Source: Micavibrio sp.
GTDB lineage: Bacteria > Pseudomonadota > Alphaproteobacteria > Micavibrionales > Micavibrionaceae
Reading direction: 5' to 3'
NCBI GenBank assembly: GCA_026989265.1
Contig: JALSJP010000010.1
Location: 21,416 to 85,415, forward strand
DNA length: 64,000 nucleotides
Shown: one piece after another, positions 26,299-35,079 of the stretch
Layout: every line of letters begins with the position of its first letter
Position numbering within the stretch: the first letter of the stretch is position 1
The notes under the pieces: model-generated
Told to the model about the DNA's origin: nothing
Seen by the model: the letters and a program-made list of their open reading frames with translations, nothing else
Databases searched by the model: none
Made by a program: the position numbers and the translations under genes

Positions 26299-26607
26299 AT
26301 GAAAATATTTATTCTTACAATCTTTATTTTATCTTTTACTATTAGCCCAAATATCTATGCGCAGGAAAAGCCTAATGATGGTAAGGAAACATTTTATCGC
26401 GCGGTAAAGCATAGTGACTTAATTACTATTCTTCCTCCAAGAAATGATGGTTCAGGCAGCTTATTTGGAAAAGAAAGTTTTTTTACTGGTGGTGGGGATT
26501 GTCCCGATGAAATTAATATAGGGTCTGTAACTGATGAAGATTCTATATTTGGTGGTATAGATATTGACTTATTTATTGACGCTGATATAACTATAATTTG
26601 TAACTAG
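26299..26607 (+). CDS. Small secreted protein with a partial INIGSV repeat
   Basis: I chose the ATG at 26299 because AAAGGTG lies upstream and it gives a clean signal peptide (MKIFILTIFILSFTISPNIYAQ); the product has 102 residues. The mature part contains CPDEINIGSVTDED, the closing half of the repeat seen in the two preceding proteins, and two cysteines (about residues 76 and 101) that could pair. No other family features are recognised. It could be an accessory or capping component of the same surface structure. Confidence 0.6.
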   Translation: MKIFILTIFILSFTISPNIYAQEKPNDGKETFYRAVKHSDLITILPPRNDGSGSLFGKESFFTGGGDCPDEINIGSVTDEDSIFGGIDIDLFIDADITIICN

Positions 26608-26651
26608 GCTTTCTGTTTGGTTCTGTTTTTCTGTTTTTTCCATGGTGTATT

Positions 26652-28043
26652 ATGAAGTTACGATACTTTTTTTTATCAGTTATGCCACTGTTAGTTTTAA
26701 CATCATGCTCTATCCTTGAAAATCCTTTGACCGTTGATATGAAGCCAAAACATGAGCCAATGTATAATTTTACTCAAAGCTCTGCTCTGCTTGGCTGTGT
26801 TGGAAAAAGAATTGATGATGCGCCGTTTGGTAGCATTGATGTGTATATATCAACAATCCCTGATCATACTACGCCGCCTATAGTTAGTGGCTTTTTAACA
26901 AAAGATGCCGTTATGATGGTGACTACGGCTCTTGGTCGGTTGAATACAAATAAAGTGGCAATAGTGGGCAAGAATGGGGGGGTAAAGGGGCGCAGGCAAG
27001 TTCAAATTCTTGGCGCATTTACTGAATTAAATAGAACAGTGCAGTCAAGCGCTATTAGTAGTGAGGCTATTTTACCAGGTGGAATAGAAATTGGCGCGGG
27101 CAGAGACAGCAACGTAAATCATATTGCCCTTGATCTAGCCATGAGCGAGCGTAATCGAATAATACCTAACTCTCCAACAAGTGTTAGTGTTCATATATTA
27201 GGGTCTAACGGTGATGTTAATATCACTTATGATGATGGCGGTGATTTTGCTGTTGTTGGTGCGGTTGGGTATTCTAGGCAAGAGGGCTTTCATTCTGCTA
27301 GTCGTCTTTTAATTGAAACTTCTGTTGCTATTATGATGGCTAATTTTTATGAGTTGGATATTAAGAATTGTTTGCAAAAAAATAAGCGGCGTGATGCTGC
27401 GGTGCAACAAACACCTTATGATAAGCCTGTTTTTCGGGGAAGGAATGGCGGTGTAGCTAATGCAAATTATGGCGGTGCATCTGTTAAACGAAAAAGCCAT
27501 TTTGTGCCGCGCGGTAATCGCAATTCTCGGTCATTAACTAAGGTTCAAGATGCTACTTCTGAAGTTAGCTTGCCTTCCAAAAAATCTACTAATAATTTTA
27601 GCTTTGGCAATAAAAATGAGGTTAAAAACTTTTTATTGGGTGCAGGAGTGCCATTAAATAAGCCATTAATTGGTCGCGAATTAAGCGGGGGTAGAGCTAT
27701 GTATTCTTGGAATGTTGATGGCGTTGCTGGTCAATTATATACGGTGTCAAAGGTGGATAAATCTAAGTTCTCATTTACCGTGAATAAATATTTGAGCGAC
27801 TATATTGCAAATTGCGATGATGGCGGCGTTACCTCCTCTAAAAATGAAGTCCCGTTTGAGCAAAACAGGCTAGTATTCTATGAGCTTGGTTGTACGGATT
27901 CTGGTGGTGAAAATGTTGTTGACGGTGTGCTTTTCTTTGAGAATGATGGTGGTTTAGGTGTATTGTCTCACAGGTCTGTTGCGAATAAAAATGCATGGCG
28001 CTTTAATAGAGATATTATTGATGTTATGCAAAGTAGTAAATAG
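26652..28043 (+). CDS. CsgG/HfaB-like outer-membrane lipoprotein with extra C-terminal domain
   Basis: CsgG and HfaB form nonameric outer-membrane channels for curli subunits and holdfast anchors. This 463-residue protein has a lipoprotein signal peptide (LLVLTSC, lipid Cys19 followed by Ser). Its N-terminal half of about 240 residues has the expected order: SSALLGCVGKRI, SIDVYISTIPD, a strand plus helix with AVMMVTTALGRLNTNKVAIV, LGAFTELNRTV and an I-x-LDLAMSERN segment. It ends in SRLLIETSVAIMMANFYELDIKNCL. Residues about 245-330 are a basic, low-complexity linker. Residues about 335-463 form a further domain with a likely Cys pair (NCDDGG, LGCTDS). HfaB-like is favoured over CsgG by the MMANFYEL-x4-CL ending, from memory of the family. 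Confidence 0.6.
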   Translation: MKLRYFFLSVMPLLVLTSCSILENPLTVDMKPKHEPMYNFTQSSALLGCVGKRIDDAPFGSIDVYISTIPDHTTPPIVSGFLTKDAVMMVTTALGRLNTNKVAIVGKNGGVKGRRQVQILGAFTELNRTVQSSAISSEAILPGGIEIGAGRDSNVNHIALDLAMSERNRIIPNSPTSVSVHILGSNGDVNITYDDGGDFAVVGAVGYSRQEGFHSASRLLIETSVAIMMANFYELDIKNCLQKNKRRDAAVQQTPYDKPVFRGRNGGVANANYGGASVKRKSHFVPRGNRNSRSLTKVQDATSEVSLPSKKSTNNFSFGNKNEVKNFLLGAGVPLNKPLIGRELSGGRAMYSWNVDGVAGQLYTVSKVDKSKFSFTVNKYLSDYIANCDDGGVTSSKNEVPFEQNRLVFYELGCTDSGGENVVDGVLFFENDGGLGVLSHRSVANKNAWRFNRDIIDVMQSSK

Positions 28044-28224
28044 CAATTATCCATAGTATTTGCATTTAAAGCCCTTATTTTCTTGACAACGCAATAAAAA
28101 GCTGCGATGTTCCGCGCTAGTTTGTATAGAAATCTATGCAAATGGAGCTTTTGGATGCTAATCAAAATTTGAATATTTTGTCTTTTTCCGTAAAGTTCAT
28201 TTAATTAAAATGATTAAGGAAAAA

Positions 28225-29793
28225 ATGATGAATAATTTTGATGGCCTCGGCCTACACCGCGTGCTTGCCAAATCACTGGCGCACATGAAATATGATAAAC
28301 CTACACCAATTCAAGCACAAGCAATACCATTTGCTCTTCAGGGGCGCGATGTTATGGGTTCGGCGCAAACAGGAACGGGCAAGACTGCCGCTTTTTCTGT
28401 ACCATTAATAGAGTTTTTACTTCGCAATGAGCGCGGAACTGCTCTTGTCATGACGCCAACTAGAGAGCTTGGTAAGCAGGTTATGGATGTGATGCATCAG
28501 CTTTTAGGCCCTAAAAGCAATATTAAAACGGCATTCCTTATTGGCGGCGAGCCTATGGGCAAGCAGTGTAATCAATTACGTAACCGCCCGCGCCTTATTG
28601 TTGGAACACCTGGTAGAATTAGTGACCATGTTAGGCGCGCCAACCTTGATCTCGATGATACAAGGTTTTTGGTGTTGGATGAGATGGATCGCATGCTTGA
28701 TATGGGCTTTAGCATTCAAATTGATGATATTGTTAAACATATTCCATCAGAGCGCCAAACTTTGATGTTCTCGGCTACTATGCCTGATAATATTATGAAA
28801 ATGGCAAATAAATATTTGGATAATCCAGAACGCGTGTCTGTTGGCTCAACATTTAATCCAGCTAAAAATATCAAGCAAGAAGTTATCCATGTTAGCATGG
28901 ATGATAAATATTCAATGCTTGTAAAGGAGCTTCATGCTCGCGATGGCTCGATCATTATATTTGTAAAAACAAAACGTAATGCCGATAAAATGGCTAAAAA
29001 GCTTAGTAATGATGAATTTGAAGCCGAAGCAATCCATGGTGATTTGCAGCAGCGCAAGCGTGATCGCGTTATTAGAGAATACCGCAATAAGAAATTTAGA
29101 ATTTTAGTGGCAACTGATGTTATATCACGCGGGCTTGATGTTCCGCATGTCGAGCATGTGATTAATTATGACTTGCCGCAAGTGCCAGAAGATTACATCC
29201 ACCGCATTGGTCGCACGGCAAGAGCAGGGGCGCAAGGCTCGGCTTTATGTCTTATATCGCCGCAAGATGGGCGTAAATGGCATGCTATTGAAGTGCTTAT
29301 GGATCCTAGTAAAAAGTCTTCCAATAAACATGCTCGTAACGATAATAGCAAAAGAAAGCCAAGAAAATCCTATGGCAAGAAATTTGGCGATAACAAAGGC
29401 AAGAGCTTTTCTAAAGATTCTCGGCGTTCCCGTGATGATCGCAGTGAGGGCGGTGAAGAGAGAAGCTTTAATAAGCCTAAAAAGTTTAAGCGTGACGACC
29501 GTAGTGAAGGTGAAAAATCTTTTAGTAAGCCTAAGAGATTTAAGCGTGATAATGATCGTGATGGCGAAAGAAAAAGCAACGAAAGCCGTGGCGAAACTCG
29601 CAATACTAGCAGTGAAGGCGATAAGCCTTTCAGCAAAAAGAAAAGCTATAATAAGGATTCTCGTCCGAATAGAAGCGATAGCCGAAAAAGTAATAATGAC
29701 AGTAGCTCAGGTAAGAAATTTGCTAATAAGGGTGGAAATAACAGTCCTAAACGCAAGTTTTCAGGCGATAGTAAAAAACGCACAGCAGCATAA
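28225..29793 (+). CDS. DEAD-box RNA helicase (RhlE/CsdA type) with basic repeat tail
   Basis: The protein contains all helicase motifs: Q-motif PTPIQAQAIPF, AQTGTGKT, PTRELGKQ, GTPGRI, DEMD in place of DEAD, SAT, VKTKRNADKMA, VATDVISRGLDVP and HRIGRTARAG. From about residue 370 the tail is Lys/Arg/Ser-rich with several KRDDRSEG-type and (K/R)FKRD units, an RNA-binding tail. I chose the ATG at 28225 because AAGGA lies just upstream; an ATG at 28210 is in frame. The 180-base upstream gap may hold a long leader, as is common for cold-inducible helicases. Confidence 0.92.
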   Translation: MMNNFDGLGLHRVLAKSLAHMKYDKPTPIQAQAIPFALQGRDVMGSAQTGTGKTAAFSVPLIEFLLRNERGTALVMTPTRELGKQVMDVMHQLLGPKSNIKTAFLIGGEPMGKQCNQLRNRPRLIVGTPGRISDHVRRANLDLDDTRFLVLDEMDRMLDMGFSIQIDDIVKHIPSERQTLMFSATMPDNIMKMANKYLDNPERVSVGSTFNPAKNIKQEVIHVSMDDKYSMLVKELHARDGSIIIFVKTKRNADKMAKKLSNDEFEAEAIHGDLQQRKRDRVIREYRNKKFRILVATDVISRGLDVPHVEHVINYDLPQVPEDYIHRIGRTARAGAQGSALCLISPQDGRKWHAIEVLMDPSKKSSNKHARNDNSKRKPRKSYGKKFGDNKGKSFSKDSRRSRDDRSEGGEERSFNKPKKFKRDDRSEGEKSFSKPKRFKRDNDRDGERKSNESRGETRNTSSEGDKPFSKKKSYNKDSRPNRSDSRKSNNDSSSGKKFANKGGNNSPKRKFSGDSKKRTAA

Positions 29794-29808
29794 AGTTTTG
29801 CTCATTAT

Positions 29809-29843
29809 GCCGTGATTTTCATCTGTTTTTCACGGTTATTTTT
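29809..29843 (+). terminator. Intrinsic terminator after the DEAD-box helicase gene
   Basis: GCCGTGA (29809-29815) faces TCACGG (29830-29835), a 6-bp stem with a T-rich loop, followed by TTATTTTT. It begins 15 bases after the helicase stop. Confidence 0.75.
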
Positions 29844-29870
29844 ATAAAGGTTTAAGTTGACCGAATATAT

Positions 29871-29998
29871 ATGCAGCCAATTTCTAGTTTTTCTTGATCA
29901 TGGCTGCGTATTTAATGACTTAGATTTTAAGTAAATCTCATGGTGATATTTCAATCCAATGACATAGGTGTCGCGAGCGAAACCCTATCTCATTGGAT
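29871..29998. other. Structured intergenic stretch with two further hairpins
   Basis: Between the helicase terminator and nadC there are two more dyads. ATGCAGCCA (29871-29879) pairs with TGGCTGCGT (29901-29909) using one wobble. ATCCAATGA (29954-29962) pairs with TCATTGGAT (29990-29998), with an inner ATAGG/CCTAT pairing (29964-29968 with 29984-29988), and is followed by an ATATTTTATT run. There is no open reading frame of note. An unidentified small RNA or nadC leader is possible. Confidence 0.4.
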
Positions 29999-30078
29999 AT
30001 TTTATTCATCCACCGTAGACAACCGTAGATCAACATAATATAAACAATTTTAATTATATAAATATATACGGCTATTTC

Positions 30079-30927
30079 ATGAATACACCTTACATAGTAA
30101 TCGAAAATATCGTGCGTGCTGCCTTGTTAGAAGATTTAGGGCATGGGCATGATATAACTACACGGCTCACTATCCCAAATGATAAGCAATGTAGATCAGT
30201 ATTGCGCACGCGTGAGCAAGGCGTGCTTGCGGGCTTAAGCGCTGCATTAAGCGCATTTACACTAACCAATCCTAATTTTGAGATGGAAATTCTAGCGCGT
30301 GATGGAGATATTATCGAAGCTGGTCAAGATATCGCGATTATAACTGGCTCTGCGCAAGCAACATTAATCGCCGAGCGCACCGCTCTTAACCTGCTAAGCC
30401 ATATGTCAGGTATTGCAAGCCTTACGCATAAATATGTGGCGGAAATTCAAGGCACAAATGCCAAGATATGTGATACGCGCAAGACTTTGGCAAATCTGCG
30501 AGCGCTGCAGAAATATGCCGTTCGAATGGGCGGAGGGCATAATCACCGCTTTGGGCTTGATGATGCAATATTAATCAAAGATAACCATATCGCTATTGCT
30601 GGCGGGATAGAGCAAGCTCTAAAATCTGCTATCAATAATGCAAGTCATACAGTTAAAATCGAGATAGAAGTTGATAATTTAAAGCAGCTTGAAGAAGTAC
30701 TAAAAATTGGCGGCGCGAATATTATTATGCTTGATAATTTTTGCATCACGGATTTAAAGACCGCTGTAAACATGATAGATGGTAGGGCTGTTACCGAGGC
30801 ATCGGGCGGCATTAGCCTAAGCACTGTGCGCGAAATATCCCAAAGCGGTGTTAGTTATATCTCTGTGGGAGCGCTCACCCACTCCGCCCCCGCCCTTGAT
30901 ATTGGGCTGGATGTTGGTATTTTGTAA
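30079..30927 (+). CDS. nadC: Nicotinate-nucleotide pyrophosphorylase (quinolinate phosphoribosyltransferase)
   Basis: NadC converts quinolinate and PRPP to nicotinate mononucleotide in de novo NAD synthesis. The 282-residue length is normal. Visible motifs are ALLEDLGHGHDITT, LAERTALNLLSHMSGIAS-like (AERTALNLLSHMSGIASLT), CDTRKTLANLRALQKYAVRMGGGHNHRFGLDDAILIKDNHI and the late barrel strands IEIEVDN and IMLDN. nadA and nadB are not in the window. Confidence 0.96.
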   Translation: MNTPYIVIENIVRAALLEDLGHGHDITTRLTIPNDKQCRSVLRTREQGVLAGLSAALSAFTLTNPNFEMEILARDGDIIEAGQDIAIITGSAQATLIAERTALNLLSHMSGIASLTHKYVAEIQGTNAKICDTRKTLANLRALQKYAVRMGGGHNHRFGLDDAILIKDNHIAIAGGIEQALKSAINNASHTVKIEIEVDNLKQLEEVLKIGGANIIMLDNFCITDLKTAVNMIDGRAVTEASGGISLSTVREISQSGVSYISVGALTHSAPALDIGLDVGIL

Positions 30928-31004
30928 ATAATTTCCACCTCAATTTCTATATTATAGTAGCTTAGGGTCATAACCTGTTACGAAGTACCCTATAGGGCGT
31001 AAAA

Positions 31005-31898
31005 CTAAAAATTCCGCTTAACTGGATCTTTGCTAAACACAAGTAATAGCCCGCTGATAATAATTATGCTTCCGCCCAAAATCATCCATATATCAGGCAG
31101 ATCATTAAACATGACATAGCCAAGGGCTAGCGCAAGAACAATTTGAATATAGTGAATGGGCGCCACAACAGCAAATGGGGCAATGCGAAAGCCATATGCG
31201 ATAGTGCTAAGACCTATTGTAACCAATATTCCATTAAGAATAAAAATGGGCACATGACTTATTGCGGGCAGCGATATATCAGGCAACACATAAAATCCAA
31301 GCAATGATAAAATCACCAAATTTGGATAGAATGAAAGTGATAATATGCTCTCATTATCATCTAATGGGCGGGCTAGCATGCTTAATGCCACAATAAAAGC
31401 CAGCGCAATAAATGCATATAATATATTTATTGAAAAATCCGTTAGCCCGAAGCGAAATGCAACCAATATCCCTAAAAATCCTAATGCTATAATAAGCCAG
31501 TTTTTATGCGTAACGCGCTCTTTATAAAGCGGAATTGCCGCGATTGTTATTAAAAATGGTGCAAGAAATAATATCGTATAAAGAGTGGCAAGCGGCAGGG
31601 CATCTGCGCCCTTTAATGCGCTTACAATAAAAAATGATATGCCAAATGCGCAAATACCGCGCCCTAAATGTATGGGGAGTTTCTTGGTTTGCACCGTCTT
31701 TTTCAAGCCTCCCAATAAAGGAGATAGACACAGACCAAAGACTAGCGATACGTAATATGTCCAAAATATCACATGAGATGTTTCATAGTAAATCCCAAGC
31801 CATTTAGCGCAAGCATCCGCAAAAGCAAAGCTCAAAAACCCGCATAGAGCAATGAGCATACCCTTTTTAGTATTGTTTAAATTTAAACCACTTAACAT
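31005..31898 (-). CDS. EamA/DMT-family membrane transporter
   Basis: The 297-residue protein has about ten hydrophobic segments in two halves, each with the EamA pattern; the first half ends near PLYKERVTHKNWL, typical of the family's ERVT-x2-NW motif. The second half includes IAYGFRIAPFAVVAPIHYIQIVLALALGYVMF. The substrate cannot be predicted. It is convergent with nadC and divergent from crcB. Confidence 0.88.
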   Translation of the reverse strand: MLSGLNLNNTKKGMLIALCGFLSFAFADACAKWLGIYYETSHVIFWTYYVSLVFGLCLSPLLGGLKKTVQTKKLPIHLGRGICAFGISFFIVSALKGADALPLATLYTILFLAPFLITIAAIPLYKERVTHKNWLIIALGFLGILVAFRFGLTDFSINILYAFIALAFIVALSMLARPLDDNESILSLSFYPNLVILSLLGFYVLPDISLPAISHVPIFILNGILVTIGLSTIAYGFRIAPFAVVAPIHYIQIVLALALGYVMFNDLPDIWMILGGSIIIISGLLLVFSKDPVKRNF

Positions 31899-31957
31899 GT
31901 TAGTAGTAATACCTTATAAGAGAGACTTGGTAGAGTAAAATATAGTAAGAGGTTTAA

Positions 31958-32341
31958 GTGGTTAGCACAATAGCAGTTGTTGCATTTGGCGGGGCATTGG
32001 GTGCAATAGCCCGATATGGCGTGAATATTGGCGCAACTCAAATTTTTGGGCATGGTTTTCCTTGGGGAACATTAATTGTTAACATCCTTGGTTCATTCCT
32101 TATGGGAGTTGTGATTGCAAAATTTGCTAGCATGGATAATGTCTCACAAGAGCTTAAAACATTATATGTCACAGGGTTTTTAGGAGCGTTTACAACATTT
32201 TCTACTTTCTCACTTGATTTTGTGAGCTTATGGGAGCGCGGGGAAATGATTCAAGCCGTTTCTTATATGCTAGTTTCTGTTATTGCCTCTATCATGGCAT
32301 TATTTATTGCATTATGGGTTATGAAAGGCACTATATCATGA
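31958..32341 (+). CDS. crcB: Fluoride-specific exporter CrcB/Fluc
   Basis: Fluc proteins are dimeric fluoride channels with four membrane helices. The 127-residue protein has the expected motifs GGALGAIARYG, NILGSFLMG and the helix-3 break TGFLGAFTTFSTFS with its phenylalanine pair. The start is GTG, supported by AGAGG ten bases upstream. No fluoride riboswitch could be recognised in the 59 bases before it. The end overlaps rluC by four bases. Confidence 0.95.
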   Translation: MVSTIAVVAFGGALGAIARYGVNIGATQIFGHGFPWGTLIVNILGSFLMGVVIAKFASMDNVSQELKTLYVTGFLGAFTTFSTFSLDFVSLWERGEMIQAVSYMLVSVIASIMALFIALWVMKGTIS

Positions 32342-33351
32342 GCGCAAAGCTTAAAATTATCACTGTAAAAGAAGATGATGACGGGCAGCGGCTTGAGCGT
32401 TGGCTTAAGAAAAATGTCCCTGACATGCCCTATGTTTTGGCGCAAAAGCTTATGCGTAAGGGGCAAATCCGCATGGATGGTAAGCGGGTAAAACCTGAGA
32501 CTCGCATCATTGCTGGGCTGGATATAAAAGTCCCGCCATTTGATGTTAAGGAAAGAACGCATAAGCCGCAAAAAAGGGATTTATCCGAAGCTGATATAGA
32601 TTTAATACGATCGCTTGTCATTTATAAAGATGATGATGTTATTGCGATAAATAAGCCCTATGGGCTTGCTTCTCAAGGCGGCACGAATACTGACCGCCAT
32701 GTTGATGCTATGCTGCTTGCACTTAAAAATGATGAGGGGGTTGTCCCGCGCCTAGTTCATCGCCTTGATAAAGATACAAGCGGAGTTATGCTGCTTGCTC
32801 GCTCTGCCAAGGCGGCAAAAGCATTGGGCGAAGCATTTAAAAGCCGTGATGTGCGCAAGATTTACTGGGCAGTCGTAACCCCCACGCCTGAAATGCTGGA
32901 AGGCTCAATCAAAGCCCCTATTATAAAATCTAGTGGTGATTTTGAGAAAATGATAATTGATGAGGATGATGGCAAATACGCGCTTACCGAATATCATGTC
33001 ATTGAAAGCGCAGGGCAAGCCGCCGCATTTGTCGCGTTTTGGCCTAGAACGGGGCGCACGCATCAAATCCGCGTTCATGCAGCGCAGGGCTTAGGCTCTT
33101 CTATAATTGGTGATCGTAAATATCGCGCGGTTAAGGATGAAGAATGCAAGCTTCTTGACGCTGATCTTGCGGGCATGGATTTGGCAAAACGCCTGCATTT
33201 GCATTCACGGCGCATTATATTGCCTCACCCGATGAAGCATGGGCAAGTGCTTGACATTACCGCCCCGCTCGATGAAGGGCTAATAAAAAGCTGGAAAGCT
33301 TTGGGGTTTAATTATAAATATAAACAAGACCCATTTGAAAATATTAGTTAA
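32338..33351 (+). CDS. rluC: Large-subunit pseudouridine synthase RluC family
   Basis: RluC makes pseudouridine at positions 955, 2504 and 2580 of 23S rRNA. The 337-residue protein has an S4 domain (QRLERWLKKNVPDMPYVLAQ) and the catalytic VVPRLVHRLDKDTSGVMLLARS, then TGRTHQIRVHAA. The start is the ATG overlapping crcB (ATGA), not the longer upstream reading. The crcB-rluC-ATP12 neighbourhood is common in alphaproteobacteria, usually with a HAD hydrolase where the AsmA-like gene lies here. Confidence 0.93.
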   Translation: MSAKLKIITVKEDDDGQRLERWLKKNVPDMPYVLAQKLMRKGQIRMDGKRVKPETRIIAGLDIKVPPFDVKERTHKPQKRDLSEADIDLIRSLVIYKDDDVIAINKPYGLASQGGTNTDRHVDAMLLALKNDEGVVPRLVHRLDKDTSGVMLLARSAKAAKALGEAFKSRDVRKIYWAVVTPTPEMLEGSIKAPIIKSSGDFEKMIIDEDDGKYALTEYHVIESAGQAAAFVAFWPRTGRTHQIRVHAAQGLGSSIIGDRKYRAVKDEECKLLDADLAGMDLAKRLHLHSRRIILPHPMKHGQVLDITAPLDEGLIKSWKALGFNYKYKQDPFENIS

Positions 33352-33367
33352 ATAAGAAAGAATTTTA

Positions 33368-34375
33368 ATGAGTGAAACGCCCCCGCCTAGCCTTGATAAA
33401 AAAGAAGTAAACTGGCTTTCAAGAATATTAAAACTAGTATTTATATTATTAGCTTTTTTCCTTGTCGGAATAACGGTGCTTTTCAATATGGGCGGAAATA
33501 GCGATAGCCTTAAAAGCTCTGTCCAAAATTTCACTAGCGAGCTTTTCCACGGCAGACCAACGGAAGTCGACAAGCTTGTATATATGAGCTTTTTCCCAAG
33601 GCTTGGCTTTGATGCGGAAGGGATAAAAGTCCTGTCTAGCATAGATGAGGGCTATAACATTGTGGAAATTGGTAAAATTCAGGTATTTATGGGGTTTTGG
33701 GACGTTGCTTTTCGTAATCCTCGTGTTAAGCAATTTTATATCGGAGAATTCAAAGCAATAAAAGGCGCGGTTGGCGCAAAAGAATTTTATATCGAGAAGA
33801 TTTTTATTGACCATGACGTGGAAAATAACGCGGCGCGGCTAAGCGGTAATGGAGAAATTGGCGATAACCCTTGGGCTTTCAACATAGATATAGAAGTCTC
33901 TGGCTCTAAGGGAGAGTATAAATATATACTTAAAAATATTGCAGATTTCACCTTTAATGTTGCGGATATAAGCACAAAAGGAACATTCATAGCTCATGAA
34001 GATGGCTATTTCAAATTTGAAAATTTTGAGATTATATCTGAAGATATAGAATTTAATGGTGATTTGACTTTATCTGCATTGGGCAAGAAAATGCTCAAAT
34101 TAAAGGGTGCTATCACCTCAAAAGGCAGTGATAATCCATTATCTCCTGACCTGATTTTTAACTACACAAAATCTCCTGTAAAAATTGACGGTGTTATCTC
34201 CTCTAACAGCTCTAAGCAAGATATAGCAGATGCAAAAAATATATTGCTCATCCTTGAAAAGCTTAGGGATATTGTTGGCTATGAGGCTGCTAAAAAAGAT
34301 GAGGATAGCTATGATTGGGCTGCCTTGTTTGATTTCAGCGCGGTTAAAATCACAAATACTCAAGAGCAAGAATAA
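33368..34375 (+). CDS. Single-pass membrane protein with AsmA-like beta domain
   Basis: The 335-residue protein has a short cytoplasmic N-terminus, one membrane helix (about residues 20-40) and a periplasmic part of repeated amphipathic beta strands (SFFPRLGFDAEGIKV, IGKIQVFMGFWDVAFRNPRVKQF, FENFEIISEDIEFNGDLTLSALG). This design resembles the AsmA/DUF748-type lipid-transfer bridge proteins. Similarity is by architecture and the F-P-x-x-G-x-E-x-x-x-I pattern only. The stop shares a base with the ATP12 start, so they are co-translated. Confidence 0.5.
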   Translation: MSETPPPSLDKKEVNWLSRILKLVFILLAFFLVGITVLFNMGGNSDSLKSSVQNFTSELFHGRPTEVDKLVYMSFFPRLGFDAEGIKVLSSIDEGYNIVEIGKIQVFMGFWDVAFRNPRVKQFYIGEFKAIKGAVGAKEFYIEKIFIDHDVENNAARLSGNGEIGDNPWAFNIDIEVSGSKGEYKYILKNIADFTFNVADISTKGTFIAHEDGYFKFENFEIISEDIEFNGDLTLSALGKKMLKLKGAITSKGSDNPLSPDLIFNYTKSPVKIDGVISSNSSKQDIADAKNILLILEKLRDIVGYEAAKKDEDSYDWAALFDFSAVKITNTQEQE

Positions 34376-35079
34376 TGAAGCGTTTTTACAAGCTTGTATC
34401 TATTGATAAGACAGGTGGCGGATACCACATATTGCTTGATGGCAAGCCTGTAAAGACAAAATCGGGGGCATATCTTTGTGCAGCAAATGAAGCCATAGCC
34501 ACTCGCATTATGACGGAATGGGCAGAACAAAAAGAGCATATATTGCCCGATACAATGCCCTTTACTCAAATATTAAATACCAAGATAGACCGCGTTTCTA
34601 AAGAGCGCGAGGAAATGAGCAAATATGTTTTAAAATATATGGACACTGATTTAATTTGCTATTTCGCTGATAACCCGCCAGAGCTTCTCGATAAGCAAAA
34701 ACAAGCATGGCAAATATGGCTTGATTGGTTCGAAAAAGAATTTGGCATTGCTTTGGAAACAACGACAGGGCTTGCCGCTCTAACGCAAGATAGCTGCGCC
34801 CATGAGGCGGCAGCGGATTTTGTGCATGCATTAGATGATGAGCATTTCACAATATTGCAACTTGTTACATCTATAAGTGGTTCGGTAATCCTTGGGCTAG
34901 CCATGATTAAAGGCACGGCAAATGCTGCTCAAGTTTTTGATGCTTGCTTTGTTGAGGAGAGCTTCAGAGAGGCATTATATGATGCAGAAAAATACGGCGC
35001 TGACCCAGCGTTGGAAAAAGAGCAAAAAGCAAAAATGCGAGATTTTAACGCCGCACATGATTACATCGCTTTACTGTGA
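34375..35079 (+). CDS. ATP12-family F1-ATPase assembly chaperone
   Basis: ATP12 binds the alpha subunit during assembly of mitochondrial and alphaproteobacterial F1. The 234-residue protein shows RFYKLVSI ... YHILLDGKPVKTKSGAYL, EWAEQKEHILPDTMPFTQILNTKID, LICYFAD-x-P and the C-terminal SGSVILGLAMIKGTANAAQVFDACFVEESF ... WG-less end. Convergent with the next gene, overlapping by 9 bases. Confidence 0.93.
   Translation: MKRFYKLVSIDKTGGGYHILLDGKPVKTKSGAYLCAANEAIATRIMTEWAEQKEHILPDTMPFTQILNTKIDRVSKEREEMSKYVLKYMDTDLICYFADNPPELLDKQKQAWQIWLDWFEKEFGIALETTTGLAALTQDSCAHEAAADFVHALDDEHFTILQLVTSISGSVILGLAMIKGTANAAQVFDACFVEESFREALYDAEKYGADPALEKEQKAKMRDFNAAHDYIALL

Noticed and set aside
28044..28224. Promoter TTGACA with -10 for the DEAD-box gene
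   Set aside because: TTGACA is present near 28084 but no good -10 lies at 16-18 bases, so I do not list a promoter.
30928..31004. Terminator between nadC and the DMT transporter
   Set aside because: TAGGGT/ACCCTA arms give six pairs around a 17-base loop with no T run on either strand.
31899..31957. Possible fluoride riboswitch before crcB
   Set aside because: The 59-base gap shows no riboswitch-like pseudoknot sequence and is too short to hold one with an expression platform.
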